DNA of 64,000 bases from Candidatus Obscuribacterales bacterium. GTDB taxonomy: Bacteria > Cyanobacteriota > Vampirovibrionia > Obscuribacterales > Obscuribacteraceae. The DNA lies in assembly GCA_020634035.1 (NCBI GenBank), contig JACKCM010000006.1, forward strand, positions 1 to 64,000, read 5' to 3'. Below are positions 16,772 through 24,755 of this stretch, piece by piece. Both the position numbers and the translations under genes were made by a program. Numbering within the stretch: position 1 is the first letter of the stretch; every line of letters starts with the position of its first letter. Under the pieces are notes generated by a model, which ran no database searches, was not told the DNA's origin, and saw only the letters and a list, made by a program, of their open reading frames with translations.

Positions 16772-17206
16772 TTAGAGACCGCCACCCAGTCCTCCGTAGT
16801 TGTTGATCGCGAATGTACCGATCAAGTGAACTGCCGTGGGTCCGCCGAATCCGACACCCAGTCCCTTGGCTACGTTCATTGCCGCTTCACCGCCATCTCT
16901 CTGACCGAAGGCGATTTTCATGCCTGCCAGAGACGAGGGCACTGTCGACAGTGCGGTTACTACCCGGGATACGTCCCTGGCAGTGTCGTAACCAAAGTCG
17001 GCTAACTGTCCGACTTCGTTGGACTGTCCGTAACGAGGGTCGACCGGAGCACCGACCAATCCTTGTGCGTGGGCAGCCTGGTCGTAAATTCCGAAGGCCA
17101 TCAAGAGCAGTTGCGGAGCCAGGAGAATTCCCAGCCTGGTAGCCACCTTGAAACCATGAGACGACCGTATTTTATCTAGCCTGGAAATTCCTTTCTTTGT
17201 CACCAT
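16772..17206 (-). CDS. small exported or membrane hypothetical protein, 144 aa
   Basis: An N-terminal basic segment (residues 1-25) leads into a hydrophobic stretch (GILLAPQLLLMAFGIY) ending AHAQ, a probable signal peptide of about 48 residues. The mature part of about 95 residues has moderately hydrophobic Gly/Ala-rich stretches (GLGVGFGGPTAVHLIGTF) and ends NNYGGLGGGL. The layout is reminiscent of VirB2/TrbC-type pilins, but no pilus genes are nearby, so I leave it unassigned. The ATG has GAGG upstream. The gene is divergent from the 17463 gene. Confidence 0.55.
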   Translation of the reverse strand: MVTKKGISRLDKIRSSHGFKVATRLGILLAPQLLLMAFGIYDQAAHAQGLVGAPVDPRYGQSNEVGQLADFGYDTARDVSRVVTALSTVPSSLAGMKIAFGQRDGGEAAMNVAKGLGVGFGGPTAVHLIGTFAINNYGGLGGGL

Positions 17207-17310
17207 TACTACTAAACCTCCAATGAACTTCGTTATTGCTGGCGAACCATGGAAATCAGTGTAGAGACAAGCCCCGGATTCGTCACTGGTGGAATTCCCA
17301 CTAAGACGGT

Positions 17311-17337
17311 AAAAGCCCCATTTTATGGGCTTTTTTT
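17311..17337 (+). terminator. orphan intrinsic terminator between divergent genes
   Basis: AAAAGCCC (17311-17318) pairs with GGGCTTTT (17327-17334) around an eight-base loop, followed by more T residues. It works in either direction on paper. No gene ends here: the flanking genes diverge (17206 minus, 17463 plus). It must therefore end a short untranslated RNA or act as an attenuator in the leader. Confidence 0.6.
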
Positions 17338-17462
17338 CTGCGCAATCTTCGAAATTTCAGGAGGCGGCAGGTTAAAAATCGCCGGAAATGCATAATATTA
17401 AGCGGTTTCGTGGAATAAGGAACTCGTCGGTTAATACTCGGTGCGCTCTGGAGACCAGGGTC

Positions 17463-18146
17463 ATGGGAAAATCAGAAAGAAGAAATTCGTTAACACTGGA
17501 TGAAGCAAGTCACTACTGGCGAAAAATCCGCTCGGGCACTACCCCGGACCTTAATAAGGTAATAAACTCAATCTCGACCATAGATATTGCCTTCGGAGAG
17601 AACTTAATCTCCCTCACCAAGCATTTAACAACCGAGAACTGGTCCCAGATAAGAAAAGATCTTTTCGATACCCTGCTTACCTCTTTCGAGGGGCAGTATC
17701 TTTTATATCCTCTCAATTACCCCTATGCCATAGCCCCGCCAGGAGACTGGCCGGAATACGGCTATATAGAATTTCATCCTCGCCAGTCCAATCGTAAATC
17801 CGATATTCTCCGGGCCAACCTGGAGACTATCCACCCCCTCGTACTTCTCTCTCTAAAGTGGTGTTTTGCCGAAGGGCGAAACTCCATCAGTCCCAGAGAC
17901 TTTCAGAACTATCGCGAGTCTCTCTTCGACATCGCCTGCGACGAAGAGCACCTATCGAGCGAGTTCCTCGACCGCCTTCACGACATCTGTGTCGACGAAG
18001 CGCATAAGTCAAGAAAGATGGCCCATCGAAAATGGTGGCATCTCAGCTCCGAGGTCTCTTCCTGTACCGACAAGAAAGAACGCAATCTTCTCAGAAAACA
18101 GATAGGTCAACTGGAGACCGTCTGGGGTATTCCCCTGGAAGCCTAG
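17463..18146 (+). CDS. hypothetical protein, 227 aa
   Basis: The start at 17463 is preferred because GGAG lies 9 bases upstream. The longer frame beginning at 17388 starts inside an AT-rich CATAAT that looks like a -10 box. The protein is soluble, helical and rich in Trp, Asn and Ser (DEASHYWRKIRSGTTP). A Pro/Tyr-rich loop (YPLNYPYAIAPPGDWPEYG) follows, and then a charged helical C-terminus. No family recognised. It converges on the metallothionein-like gene, 3 bases away. Confidence 0.55.
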   Translation: MGKSERRNSLTLDEASHYWRKIRSGTTPDLNKVINSISTIDIAFGENLISLTKHLTTENWSQIRKDLFDTLLTSFEGQYLLYPLNYPYAIAPPGDWPEYGYIEFHPRQSNRKSDILRANLETIHPLVLLSLKWCFAEGRNSISPRDFQNYRESLFDIACDEEHLSSEFLDRLHDICVDEAHKSRKMAHRKWWHLSSEVSSCTDKKERNLLRKQIGQLETVWGIPLEA

Positions 18147-18149
18147 AGC

Positions 18150-18269
18150 TCAGTTACACTCACAGTTGCAAGAGCCGCCCCGGGTGCATTCGCAACACTG
18201 GCAGCAGCAATGACAAATAGGACAACGCTCGCAAGATGCGCTGTTGCAAATTTTTTGATCGCAAGCCAT
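18150..18269 (-). CDS. metallothionein-like Cys-rich protein, 39 aa
   Basis: The minus strand from the ATG at 18269 encodes 39 residues, 14 of them Cys, ending at a TGA at 18150-18152. Cys occur at 3, 8, 13, 16, 19, 21, 22, 23, 25, 26, 28, 34, 36 and 38. His20 sits in a CHCCCQCC cluster, giving CxC, CC and CxxC pairs. This is the composition of a small metallothionein binding Zn, Cu or Cd. GAGGAG lies 12 bases before the ATG. It is divergent from the Cys-motif protein at 18327, with which it shares a 57-base intergenic region. It resembles the MT family by composition, not by alignable sequence. Confidence 0.7.
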   Translation of the reverse strand: MACDQKICNSASCERCPICHCCCQCCECTRGGSCNCECN

Positions 18270-18326
18270 AGTTAGATTGTTCTCCTCTTTACCGTGATAA
18301 AGAATTCGTTGTTCCGTGAGCCAAGT

Positions 18327-19100
18327 ATGCCTAATTTAAACAAAAATGGAAAGTTAATTGATCAGCTCTTCATCGCTGCTCCCTGCAACATAGCCTGGGA
18401 TGAGATGGAAGGCGATAACCGGGCTAGAAATTGCGACGGTTGCTCCAGCCTTGTCTACAATACCTCAAGCCTGTACGAAGAAGAGCTCGAGAGACTGCTA
18501 GAAGTGGAAGGCGACCGCGTCTGTCTATACATAGAAAGAGATCCGCAAGGCAAGCTGGTCACAAAAGAAAGGTTCGGCGGCTTAATCCGAAAACTTGCAG
18601 CTACTCTGCTAGGACTTTTACTCTCGATGCCGACCTTGCTGGCAAAAGATGCCACCACCGACAGCACCAACGCAAAGAAGGGCACTGACAAGAAAAATCC
18701 GCGGCTCTCCCCCATAAAAGAATCAAGACCAGCAAAAATAAAGGTAAATGACCGCCCGCTTCCTCCCGGAAGAGTCTGTATTCCGCGCCCGAACAAAGAT
18801 TCTGATTCTAATACTGACTCTGTTTCGACTCCAAATCCCTCCTGGCTGACCGACAAAAAAGCCCGGGATATAGTGCATGACTGGCCTGCAAAACCGACAA
18901 AAGACAACGCCGATAAGCGTGCCTTTATGCTCTATCAACTGGCCAGACACCAGGAAGCCAGGGGAAACACCAGTTTTGCCCGGCAAGCCTACGAAGACTC
19001 GCTCAAGCTGCTCAAAGGCGAGAAGTATGATCCGAAGTTCCGAAAAAACGTCGAAACCCAGTATCAAGAACTGTTGAAGAAGCTCGGTTCACAAAAATAG
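18327..19100 (+). CDS. hypothetical protein with CxxxW...RxCxxC...VYN motif domain and one TM helix
   Basis: The ATG at 18327 gives 257 residues; a GTG at 18294 would add 11 more. The first 55 residues carry the motif PCNIAWDEMEG...RNCDGCSSLVYNTS, a small Cys-containing domain known from many secreted or carboxypeptidase-regulatory-like proteins. A hydrophobic helix (LAATLLGLLLSMPTLL) about residue 85-105 is followed by a Lys/Pro/Asp-rich linker and a C-terminal helical-hairpin segment with TPR-like pattern (QARHQEARGNTSFARQAYEDSL). The protein is probably anchored in the inner membrane. Function unknown. Confidence 0.6.
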   Translation: MPNLNKNGKLIDQLFIAAPCNIAWDEMEGDNRARNCDGCSSLVYNTSSLYEEELERLLEVEGDRVCLYIERDPQGKLVTKERFGGLIRKLAATLLGLLLSMPTLLAKDATTDSTNAKKGTDKKNPRLSPIKESRPAKIKVNDRPLPPGRVCIPRPNKDSDSNTDSVSTPNPSWLTDKKARDIVHDWPAKPTKDNADKRAFMLYQLARHQEARGNTSFARQAYEDSLKLLKGEKYDPKFRKNVETQYQELLKKLGSQK

Positions 19101-19180
19101 TGCCACCGCTTTTTCTTGAAAAACAGCTCAAAAATCCAGCAAATTGCAGCCGGGTTGCCGATTAACGCTGCCACCATGTA

Positions 19181-19207
19181 TTGACAACTTTGATGAGTTT
19201 ATATTAA
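19181..19207 (+). promoter_or_regulatory. possible promoter of the DUF378 gene
   Basis: A perfect TTGACA (19181-19186) is followed by TATTAA at 19202-19207, a 15-base spacer that is slightly short. The transcript would carry a leader of about 75 bases. Confidence 0.3.
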
Positions 19208-19287
19208 GCTTGATAGTAAGCACGCAAATCAGCTCCAGATGCGGTTCTTGTGAGCTCTTTCGGATTTGGTGCTCAGGTGAACTACCA

Positions 19288-19494
19288 ATGAAAAATATCG
19301 AACTTATCGCGACAATCTTTCTACTTGTCGGCGGTATCAACTGGGGTCTGGTCGGAGCATTCGACTATAATCTCGTAACCAACCTTCTTGGTGACGGAAC
19401 AGCCACCAGAGTGGTCTACGGCCTGGTCGGTCTGGGAGCCCTCTATCAGATGATGCAGCACTTCAAAAGCAAAAAGACTGTCGAAGAAAGCTGA
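19288..19494 (+). CDS. DUF378 family membrane protein, 68 aa
   Basis: A 68-residue inner-membrane protein with two hydrophobic helices. The pattern IELIATIFLLVGGINWGLVG followed by VYGLVGLGALYQM is the diagnostic DUF378 (YuzA-like) signature. The ATG at 19288 is the natural start; upstream frame extension to 19144 is spurious. Family function is unknown. It converges tightly on the next minus-strand gene (10 bases). Confidence 0.85.
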   Translation: MKNIELIATIFLLVGGINWGLVGAFDYNLVTNLLGDGTATRVVYGLVGLGALYQMMQHFKSKKTVEES

Positions 19495-19503
19495 AGAAAA
19501 CAA

Positions 19504-19932
19504 CTAAAATAACTTATTAGAGGATCTACGACCATAGATCTTGTCGGGCTGGAAATCCTGTTTTTCCTCGCCTGACAGCTGGCGTGCGATTCTATCCATC
19601 TGCTTGAAGGCTTCATAGGTGACGACTCCACAGGTGGTGAGCACCGCCGCGGCACCGAGCGCCCCTGCAATAGCACCTTCTGCCGGTGCTGCCGCAATCA
19701 AGAAACCACAGGCAGCCGCCGCTCCCAGCCCTTCTAAAGCAGCTCCGCCGGGATCTTTTTTAACCCGGTCCACCGCTCCATCGACAAGCGGCTGCGCCCC
19801 CAGCCGATATTCTCGTTTCAGATCCTGCCCCAGATCATAGGCGCAGTCGAACAGGTCTTGAACCGTGGTCTTGTTCTTGTTCGCAGGCTCCTGCCTGTTT
19901 TCGTGGGCTTCAAAAGTAACATGGTCAGACAT
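19504..19932 (-). CDS. hypothetical membrane-associated protein, 142 aa
   Basis: The start at 19932 has GGAGGAG 8-9 bases upstream and so replaces a longer possibility. The N-terminal third is hydrophilic (DHVTFEAHENRQEPANKNK). A helix (LGQDLKREYRLGAQPLVDGAV) leads to a Gly/Ala-rich hydrophobic span (GFLIAAAPAEGAIAGALGAA) and a second short hydrophobic part, then a charged C-terminus. It looks like a two-helix glycine-zipper membrane protein. No family named. Confidence 0.55.
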   Translation of the reverse strand: MSDHVTFEAHENRQEPANKNKTTVQDLFDCAYDLGQDLKREYRLGAQPLVDGAVDRVKKDPGGAALEGLGAAAACGFLIAAAPAEGAIAGALGAAAVLTTCGVVTYEAFKQMDRIARQLSGEEKQDFQPDKIYGRRSSNKLF

Positions 19933-19984
19933 CTTGTATCTCCTCCGCTCTGTCACTCTATTTAAGACCGGAAGCAGCGCAAAA

Positions 19985-21370
19985 TCACTGTGGATTGCCA
20001 CAGTGATTCAACTTTCTAAAATAGAGAAAGAGAGGATAAGAAAGCAGCAGAATCAAAAAAGCGACCAGCGCCTGTTCATGGTTGGTAATCAAGGCTCCAG
20101 CCAGAAATGCGATAGAGAACAACAAAGCCAGCGCCGTTGTCCAGGGATAGCCCCAGGCTAAATAAGGTCGCTTCAAATCGGGCTCTCTACGGCGCAAAAC
20201 AAAGAGCGAGATATAGCTGAGGGCATAGTTGGCGACAAAGAAGAAAGAGAGAATAGCCATCACCTGCTCGAAAGTACCGAGCACAAAAACAAATGCGACA
20301 GCGATGCTTAAATACAGCGCTCTTATAGGAGTGCCTCCCTCATTTACTGATGCCATTCCCTTGAAGAACAAACCGTCCAGACTGAGTCCGTAGAGTATTC
20401 GCGAACTAAATAAGAGAACAGCGTTAATACAGCTGAGCAAAGAGACTATCATAATCACTCTTATAACCGGGCCGCCGAGGGCTCCGAATACCTTTTCGGC
20501 AGCCAGTCCAAGGGCAAAATTATTGCCTGCGATCTGATCTATGGGCAGAACATAAAGTACTGCTGCATTGAGCAAGAAGTATATTGTCACCACCGAAAAT
20601 ACACTGATAAAAATGGTTCTCGGCACGCTCTTTTCTGGCTCTTTGATTTCACCACCCAGATAGATGACACCATGCCAACCGTCGATAGAATAGAACACCG
20701 CCTGTAGAGCCTTCATCAATGCCACCACCAGAAGCCAGTGGCTGGCCATATGCTGCGCTTCCAGCTGACTTGCTCTATCCTGGGGAAACAGCCCACTGTG
20801 AGAGCCCAGAATAAAACAGGCAGAGACCAGAATCATAAACGCGATGGTCTTGAGCAAAGCTGTCACCACCTGAATTCGGCTGCCCCAGTCGATACCGTGG
20901 GATTGTAAGAGAGTGAAGAATATAATCACAAAAAAGGCGATCGCCTTTTCATAATTATCCAGCACAGGAATAAGATCGCCGGTATACTCACCGACAACAA
21001 TCGCCACCGCAGCCAGTGTGCCGCAATTAGAGAGCCAGTCGCTCCAGCCCACGACAAAGCCGGCATATTCTCCCAGAGCCTTTCTAGAATAGTTATACTG
21101 ACCGCCGCTCTTAGGAATCGCCACCGCCAGCTCAGAAAGAGAAGAAGCGCCGAAGAGGGCATAGAGCCCTCCAATAATCCAGACACCAAGAAAGAGAGTA
21201 GGATCTGGTAGCCAGCGGGCGATGTCTCCCGGGGTGCGAACAATACCGGCGGCGATGGTATTGCCTATTGCCACAGAAATTCCGAACCAGACCCCCAGGG
21301 CTTTGAGAAGCCCTCCGGCACGAGATGACTCGCCATCATTAGCTTTTGCAGATTTTATATCGCCGGTCAA
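19985..21370 (-). CDS. APC-superfamily amino acid permease
   Basis: 461 residues with about 12 transmembrane helices. The start GVWFGISVAIGNTIAAGIVRTPG is the TM1 unwound Gly-rich segment of the APC fold, and SVAIPKSGGQYNYSRKALG is the TM2-3 signature. It should move an amino acid or small polyamine across the inner membrane with H+ or by exchange; the substrate cannot be told. The frame begins with a TTG with no clear ribosome-binding site. No neighbouring partner gene is evident. Confidence 0.9.
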   Translation of the reverse strand: MTGDIKSAKANDGESSRAGGLLKALGVWFGISVAIGNTIAAGIVRTPGDIARWLPDPTLFLGVWIIGGLYALFGASSLSELAVAIPKSGGQYNYSRKALGEYAGFVVGWSDWLSNCGTLAAVAIVVGEYTGDLIPVLDNYEKAIAFFVIIFFTLLQSHGIDWGSRIQVVTALLKTIAFMILVSACFILGSHSGLFPQDRASQLEAQHMASHWLLVVALMKALQAVFYSIDGWHGVIYLGGEIKEPEKSVPRTIFISVFSVVTIYFLLNAAVLYVLPIDQIAGNNFALGLAAEKVFGALGGPVIRVIMIVSLLSCINAVLLFSSRILYGLSLDGLFFKGMASVNEGGTPIRALYLSIAVAFVFVLGTFEQVMAILSFFFVANYALSYISLFVLRRREPDLKRPYLAWGYPWTTALALLFSIAFLAGALITNHEQALVAFLILLLSYPLFLYFRKLNHCGNPQ

Positions 21371-21494
21371 ATCTAATTAAAGTCACTGGTAAAAATCTGA
21401 TGATACCACGCATCAGAATACCGGCATCGCCACAAAGCAACTCTAACTGAATCTCCTCAGACCTTGAGATGGATCTGAAGTAAAATAGGCGACT

Positions 21495-23663
21495 ATGCAA
21501 AAGGATTCTGAAAAAGGCATATGCAAAATCTGCAACCTTCCAAAAGGTGGCTCGAAAAGCGCCTCGCTAACGCAATGGATAATGGTCTGCACCTGCGACC
21601 TGGCAGGGGATCAAAGCGAAGCGGTTGATATATGCAAAAACTGCGGCAAGAAATTGTCCCAGGGCAGAAAAGGTTCGTTTACCCAGTGGATTCTGCGCTC
21701 TGACCTCTGCAACTGCGAAGTGCCCGCCCAGATGCTTCCCGTTCTAGACAGTACGGATCAGGAAGTAACGGTAGCGACAGACACAGAGATAGAACAGAAA
21801 CAGATTCCTTTTGAAGAGCTGGCGGTAGACCCGGGAAGCTTTCCCCATGAGCGATTTGGACCAATAGAAATACTGGGACGCAGCGCCAACAGCACGGTCT
21901 ATCTGGCCATCGACAGGCTTTTGAACAAGAAAGTAGCGGTCAAGTGCCTGCTTTCCCTGGGAGAGGATCGAGAAAAAATTCTCGCCTTTCAAAACGAAGC
22001 CAGAATAACTTCGAAGATGCAACATCCAAATATCGCTTCTGTGCTTGACTTCGGTGTTACCGGAAACGCAACGCCTTATATGATCCTCGAATATATAGAC
22101 GGAAAGAACCTGAGAGACTTTCTCCTGCACGAAGAGACTGCCTCAAACGATGGGGTTTCTGTGGAGTTTATCCTCGCTTTATTCAATCAGATACTCGAAG
22201 CAGTAATCTATGCCCACGAAAAGGAGATCCTCCATCGTGACCTGAAGCCCGAAAACATCCTGGTCACGGCAGACGAACAGGGTCTGAACCAGATCAAAAT
22301 AATCGATTTCGGCATTGCCCAGGCGCAACAAGAGAGCAAGAACAGTGAGAACACCCTACTGGTGGGCACCCCAGCCTATATGGCACCGGACCAGGCCCAG
22401 GGTGGAAACTATGACAAACGGTCCGAGATCTATTCTCTGGGCTGTATCCTCTACGAGATGCTGAGCGGCTCTCCACCATATTCAGCAGAGACCAGCCTTG
22501 ACATGTTGAACAAACATGCCCTGGCACCGATTCCTCTCCTTTCCGATTTAGAGTGCAGACAGGGTACAGGCAAGTTGCCGGAAGGGCTCGCCGAAATCGC
22601 AGCCCGCTGCATCGCCAAAGAGCCCGACGAACGATTTGCAAGTGCTGCTTCGCTGAAAGAGAACTTAGATTCTCTCAATCTCAAAGAGAGCACCGGTCCG
22701 GAAGTGGCGACAGAGTCATCCGATCAAAAATGGGGCAACGTCTTTCGAAAGATTCTGGGAACAGCAGCGCTGGTATCGGTTTTCGGTGCGCTTGCCTATT
22801 TTGCCTCCGGCCTTATCTCCAACCGTTTGACCGAGGGCACCGGCAAATCAACTGCGGCAGCAAGTTATATAGAGCCCGAGTTCAGCTCCCTGACCTATGA
22901 AGAGAAGGAGCGAAATCCAGGTTTCATCCGGGGTGACGACGGCTATGTCCATCCCAAAGTGATAAGCAATCTCAAAGACGAAGATTTAGTAAGACTTAGA
23001 AGAATCCCGGCGCCAAGATTGAGCCTGATGCACTCCACTATAAACGGCTCCGGTTTCAAATATCTGAAAGGCAAAAAAATCGTCAATCTAAGACTCAACT
23101 TCACCGACATTACCGATGACAACTTGATCTATTTGCAAGATCTGAAAGATTTGCGAATCCTGCACCTCGGTGGCACCGCCATCAGTGCCAGGGGTATCAA
23201 GAATCTAGATGGAATAAAGTTGCGTCATCTCTTCTTGTATGACTGCTCGTATATTGATGATCATGCCCTGGAACTTATAGCAAAGCAGTTTCCCGAATTG
23301 AGAAAACTCTCTCTCGGCTGCGACACCATAACCGTAGCCGGACTGGAGCACTTGAAACAACTCAAATATCTAACCAATCTCAATATCGGCGTCCCCGGAA
23401 TAGATGACAACACGATCGATGTAATAGCCTCTCTTCCAGTCAGGAACCTCGATCTTCATAGCGCACACATCGGAAAGATCGGTCTATTGAAACTCTACAA
23501 AGCAAAGAACCTCAGAAGCCTGACTATCGAAGAGAGTGATCCGATTCCCTCAGAAGCAGCGGATCAGGCCAGAGCACAAGATCCTACGATAAAGCTGGTG
23601 ATTAGAGAAAGAACCAACGTCAACGAATTCGGAAAAGAGATAGACACGGTACTAGACTTTTAG
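21495..23663 (+). CDS. zinc-ribbon / Ser-Thr kinase / TM / leucine-rich-repeat receptor-like kinase (copy 2)
   Basis: 722 residues, paralogue of the gene at 7944. Tandem ribbons at Cys10/13/32/34 and Cys47/50/72/74 carry the shared SLTQWIMVCTC and GSFTQWILRS blocks. The kinase domain spans about 121-395. Its glycine loop is degenerate (LGRSANSTVY lacks the second glycine), but Lys150, HRD (Asp249) and DFG (Asp271) are present. The APE motif reads APDQ. A transmembrane helix is at about 420-441. The C-terminal LRR region shows at least six 23-26 residue repeats (KDLRILHLGGTAISARGIKN, KYLTNLNIG). Kinase activity is probable, less certain than for copy 1. Confidence 0.88.
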   Translation: MQKDSEKGICKICNLPKGGSKSASLTQWIMVCTCDLAGDQSEAVDICKNCGKKLSQGRKGSFTQWILRSDLCNCEVPAQMLPVLDSTDQEVTVATDTEIEQKQIPFEELAVDPGSFPHERFGPIEILGRSANSTVYLAIDRLLNKKVAVKCLLSLGEDREKILAFQNEARITSKMQHPNIASVLDFGVTGNATPYMILEYIDGKNLRDFLLHEETASNDGVSVEFILALFNQILEAVIYAHEKEILHRDLKPENILVTADEQGLNQIKIIDFGIAQAQQESKNSENTLLVGTPAYMAPDQAQGGNYDKRSEIYSLGCILYEMLSGSPPYSAETSLDMLNKHALAPIPLLSDLECRQGTGKLPEGLAEIAARCIAKEPDERFASAASLKENLDSLNLKESTGPEVATESSDQKWGNVFRKILGTAALVSVFGALAYFASGLISNRLTEGTGKSTAAASYIEPEFSSLTYEEKERNPGFIRGDDGYVHPKVISNLKDEDLVRLRRIPAPRLSLMHSTINGSGFKYLKGKKIVNLRLNFTDITDDNLIYLQDLKDLRILHLGGTAISARGIKNLDGIKLRHLFLYDCSYIDDHALELIAKQFPELRKLSLGCDTITVAGLEHLKQLKYLTNLNIGVPGIDDNTIDVIASLPVRNLDLHSAHIGKIGLLKLYKAKNLRSLTIEESDPIPSEAADQARAQDPTIKLVIRERTNVNEFGKEIDTVLDF

Positions 23664-23680
23664 ACAGAAAGCCACCCGGT

Positions 23681-24247
23681 TCAATAATCTTCTGGCTGGA
23701 TTTTCTCAGGCTCTTTTATGGTAATCAGCTTGAAGGAAAGAAAGCCTACTCCGGCAGCCAATATCCAAATAAAGATAAAATTGCCGCCCCAACCGGGATG
23801 AATAGTCGAATCTTTCGGATTCTGAGGATTATAGGCGACCTCTATCGAGCTGCCGTTCTCGAACTTATCTTTGACAAGCGCCCTCACCGTCTCTTCTTTT
23901 TCAGAACGTCCACCGCTGTCTCTGCCTTCGTAGGTCTGGTCGCCGACTTTGAAACTATAGGCGACCTTGAGCACATATTCCATTTTCTTGCGATGGGTTT
24001 TCTTTTGCCCTTTCTTTTCGTAGGCGTTATGAAGATCACTGTAAGACCGCTCTTTCACCGTGGACTCTTTGTGAAAAGACTCGATTTCGGTGGCGGTGAC
24101 GGTGCCTGTCGTTTTAGGCCAGGTCATCTGCATAGCGAGGTAAATACCCAGGACGACAAGGGCAACAGCAATGAGTGCTACAAAAACACCGGTAAACCGT
24201 TTAGCTTCTCGCTCTTCTTTCAGATCACCTTCGGACGGCTTAAACAT
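23681..24247 (-). CDS. DUF3592-family membrane protein
   Basis: 188 residues from the ATG at 24247, which has AGAGGA 10 bases upstream; a longer start at 24298 would overlap the upstream gene. A hydrophobic helix (FTGVFVALIAVALVVLGIYLAM) is followed by a domain with the GTVTATEIES start, the YSFKVGDQTYEGRDSGG segment and AYNPQNPKDSTIHPG, which together mark DUF3592. A second helix lies near the end (IFIWILAAGVGFLSF). Function unknown. It is the last gene of a minus-strand run with tex and the heat-shock genes. Confidence 0.8.
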   Translation of the reverse strand: MFKPSEGDLKEEREAKRFTGVFVALIAVALVVLGIYLAMQMTWPKTTGTVTATEIESFHKESTVKERSYSDLHNAYEKKGQKKTHRKKMEYVLKVAYSFKVGDQTYEGRDSGGRSEKEETVRALVKDKFENGSSIEVAYNPQNPKDSTIHPGWGGNFIFIWILAAGVGFLSFKLITIKEPEKIQPEDY

Positions 24248-24269
24248 ACGAATCAATTCCTCTAACTTT

Positions 24270-24731
24270 CTAACTTTCGTCCAGATCATAGAGCTCAAAC
24301 TGATTCGCCATCAAGGTATCGGCATCAGAGAGCATCTCTTCGAGCAGTTTGAGCGTTCTACCATTGACCGGTGCTGTTCTCTGGCGCGGTGTGGGCAGTT
24401 CATCCATGTATTTGTAAGTGATAACCAGATCAATCTCTCCGTCACGAAATCTCAGTCTCAAGTTTTTCGAGGCATCGCCCTTTTCACGAACCGCCTTCAC
24501 ATCGGCAACCAGCTTTTCGAGCACGGTCATAGTCTCTTTAGTTACCGGCGCCTTGAACTCTGCGGTTCCATGTTCACGATGCTTGACGAAAATAGCAAAG
24601 CTGAAGCTGTTGCTTTCACGCTTCAGTTTGGCATCGAGACCATCGGTATCTTTAGTGATCGCAGAATAGTCCCGGACCACTTCGCCTTTAATACCCCTCT
24701 TCAATTTCTGGAGCCAGTTTTTAATCACCAT
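24270..24731 (-). CDS. hypothetical protein, 153 aa
   Basis: The ATG at 24731 has AGGTG 10 bases upstream. The protein is soluble, rich in Lys, Glu and Leu, with mixed strand and helix (FAIFVKHREHGTAEFKAP, LRLRFRDGEIDLVITYKYMDEL). It sits between tex and the DUF3592 gene in a run with gaps of about 20 bases, so it is probably in one operon. The family is not recognised. Confidence 0.6.
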   Translation of the reverse strand: MVIKNWLQKLKRGIKGEVVRDYSAITKDTDGLDAKLKRESNSFSFAIFVKHREHGTAEFKAPVTKETMTVLEKLVADVKAVREKGDASKNLRLRFRDGEIDLVITYKYMDELPTPRQRTAPVNGRTLKLLEEMLSDADTLMANQFELYDLDES

Positions 24732-24755
24732 GGTCAATACACCTGTCGGCAGGAA

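Noticed and set aside
16772..17206. VirB2/TrbC pilin
   Set aside because: Only overall layout is similar; no conjugation or pilus gene lies nearby.
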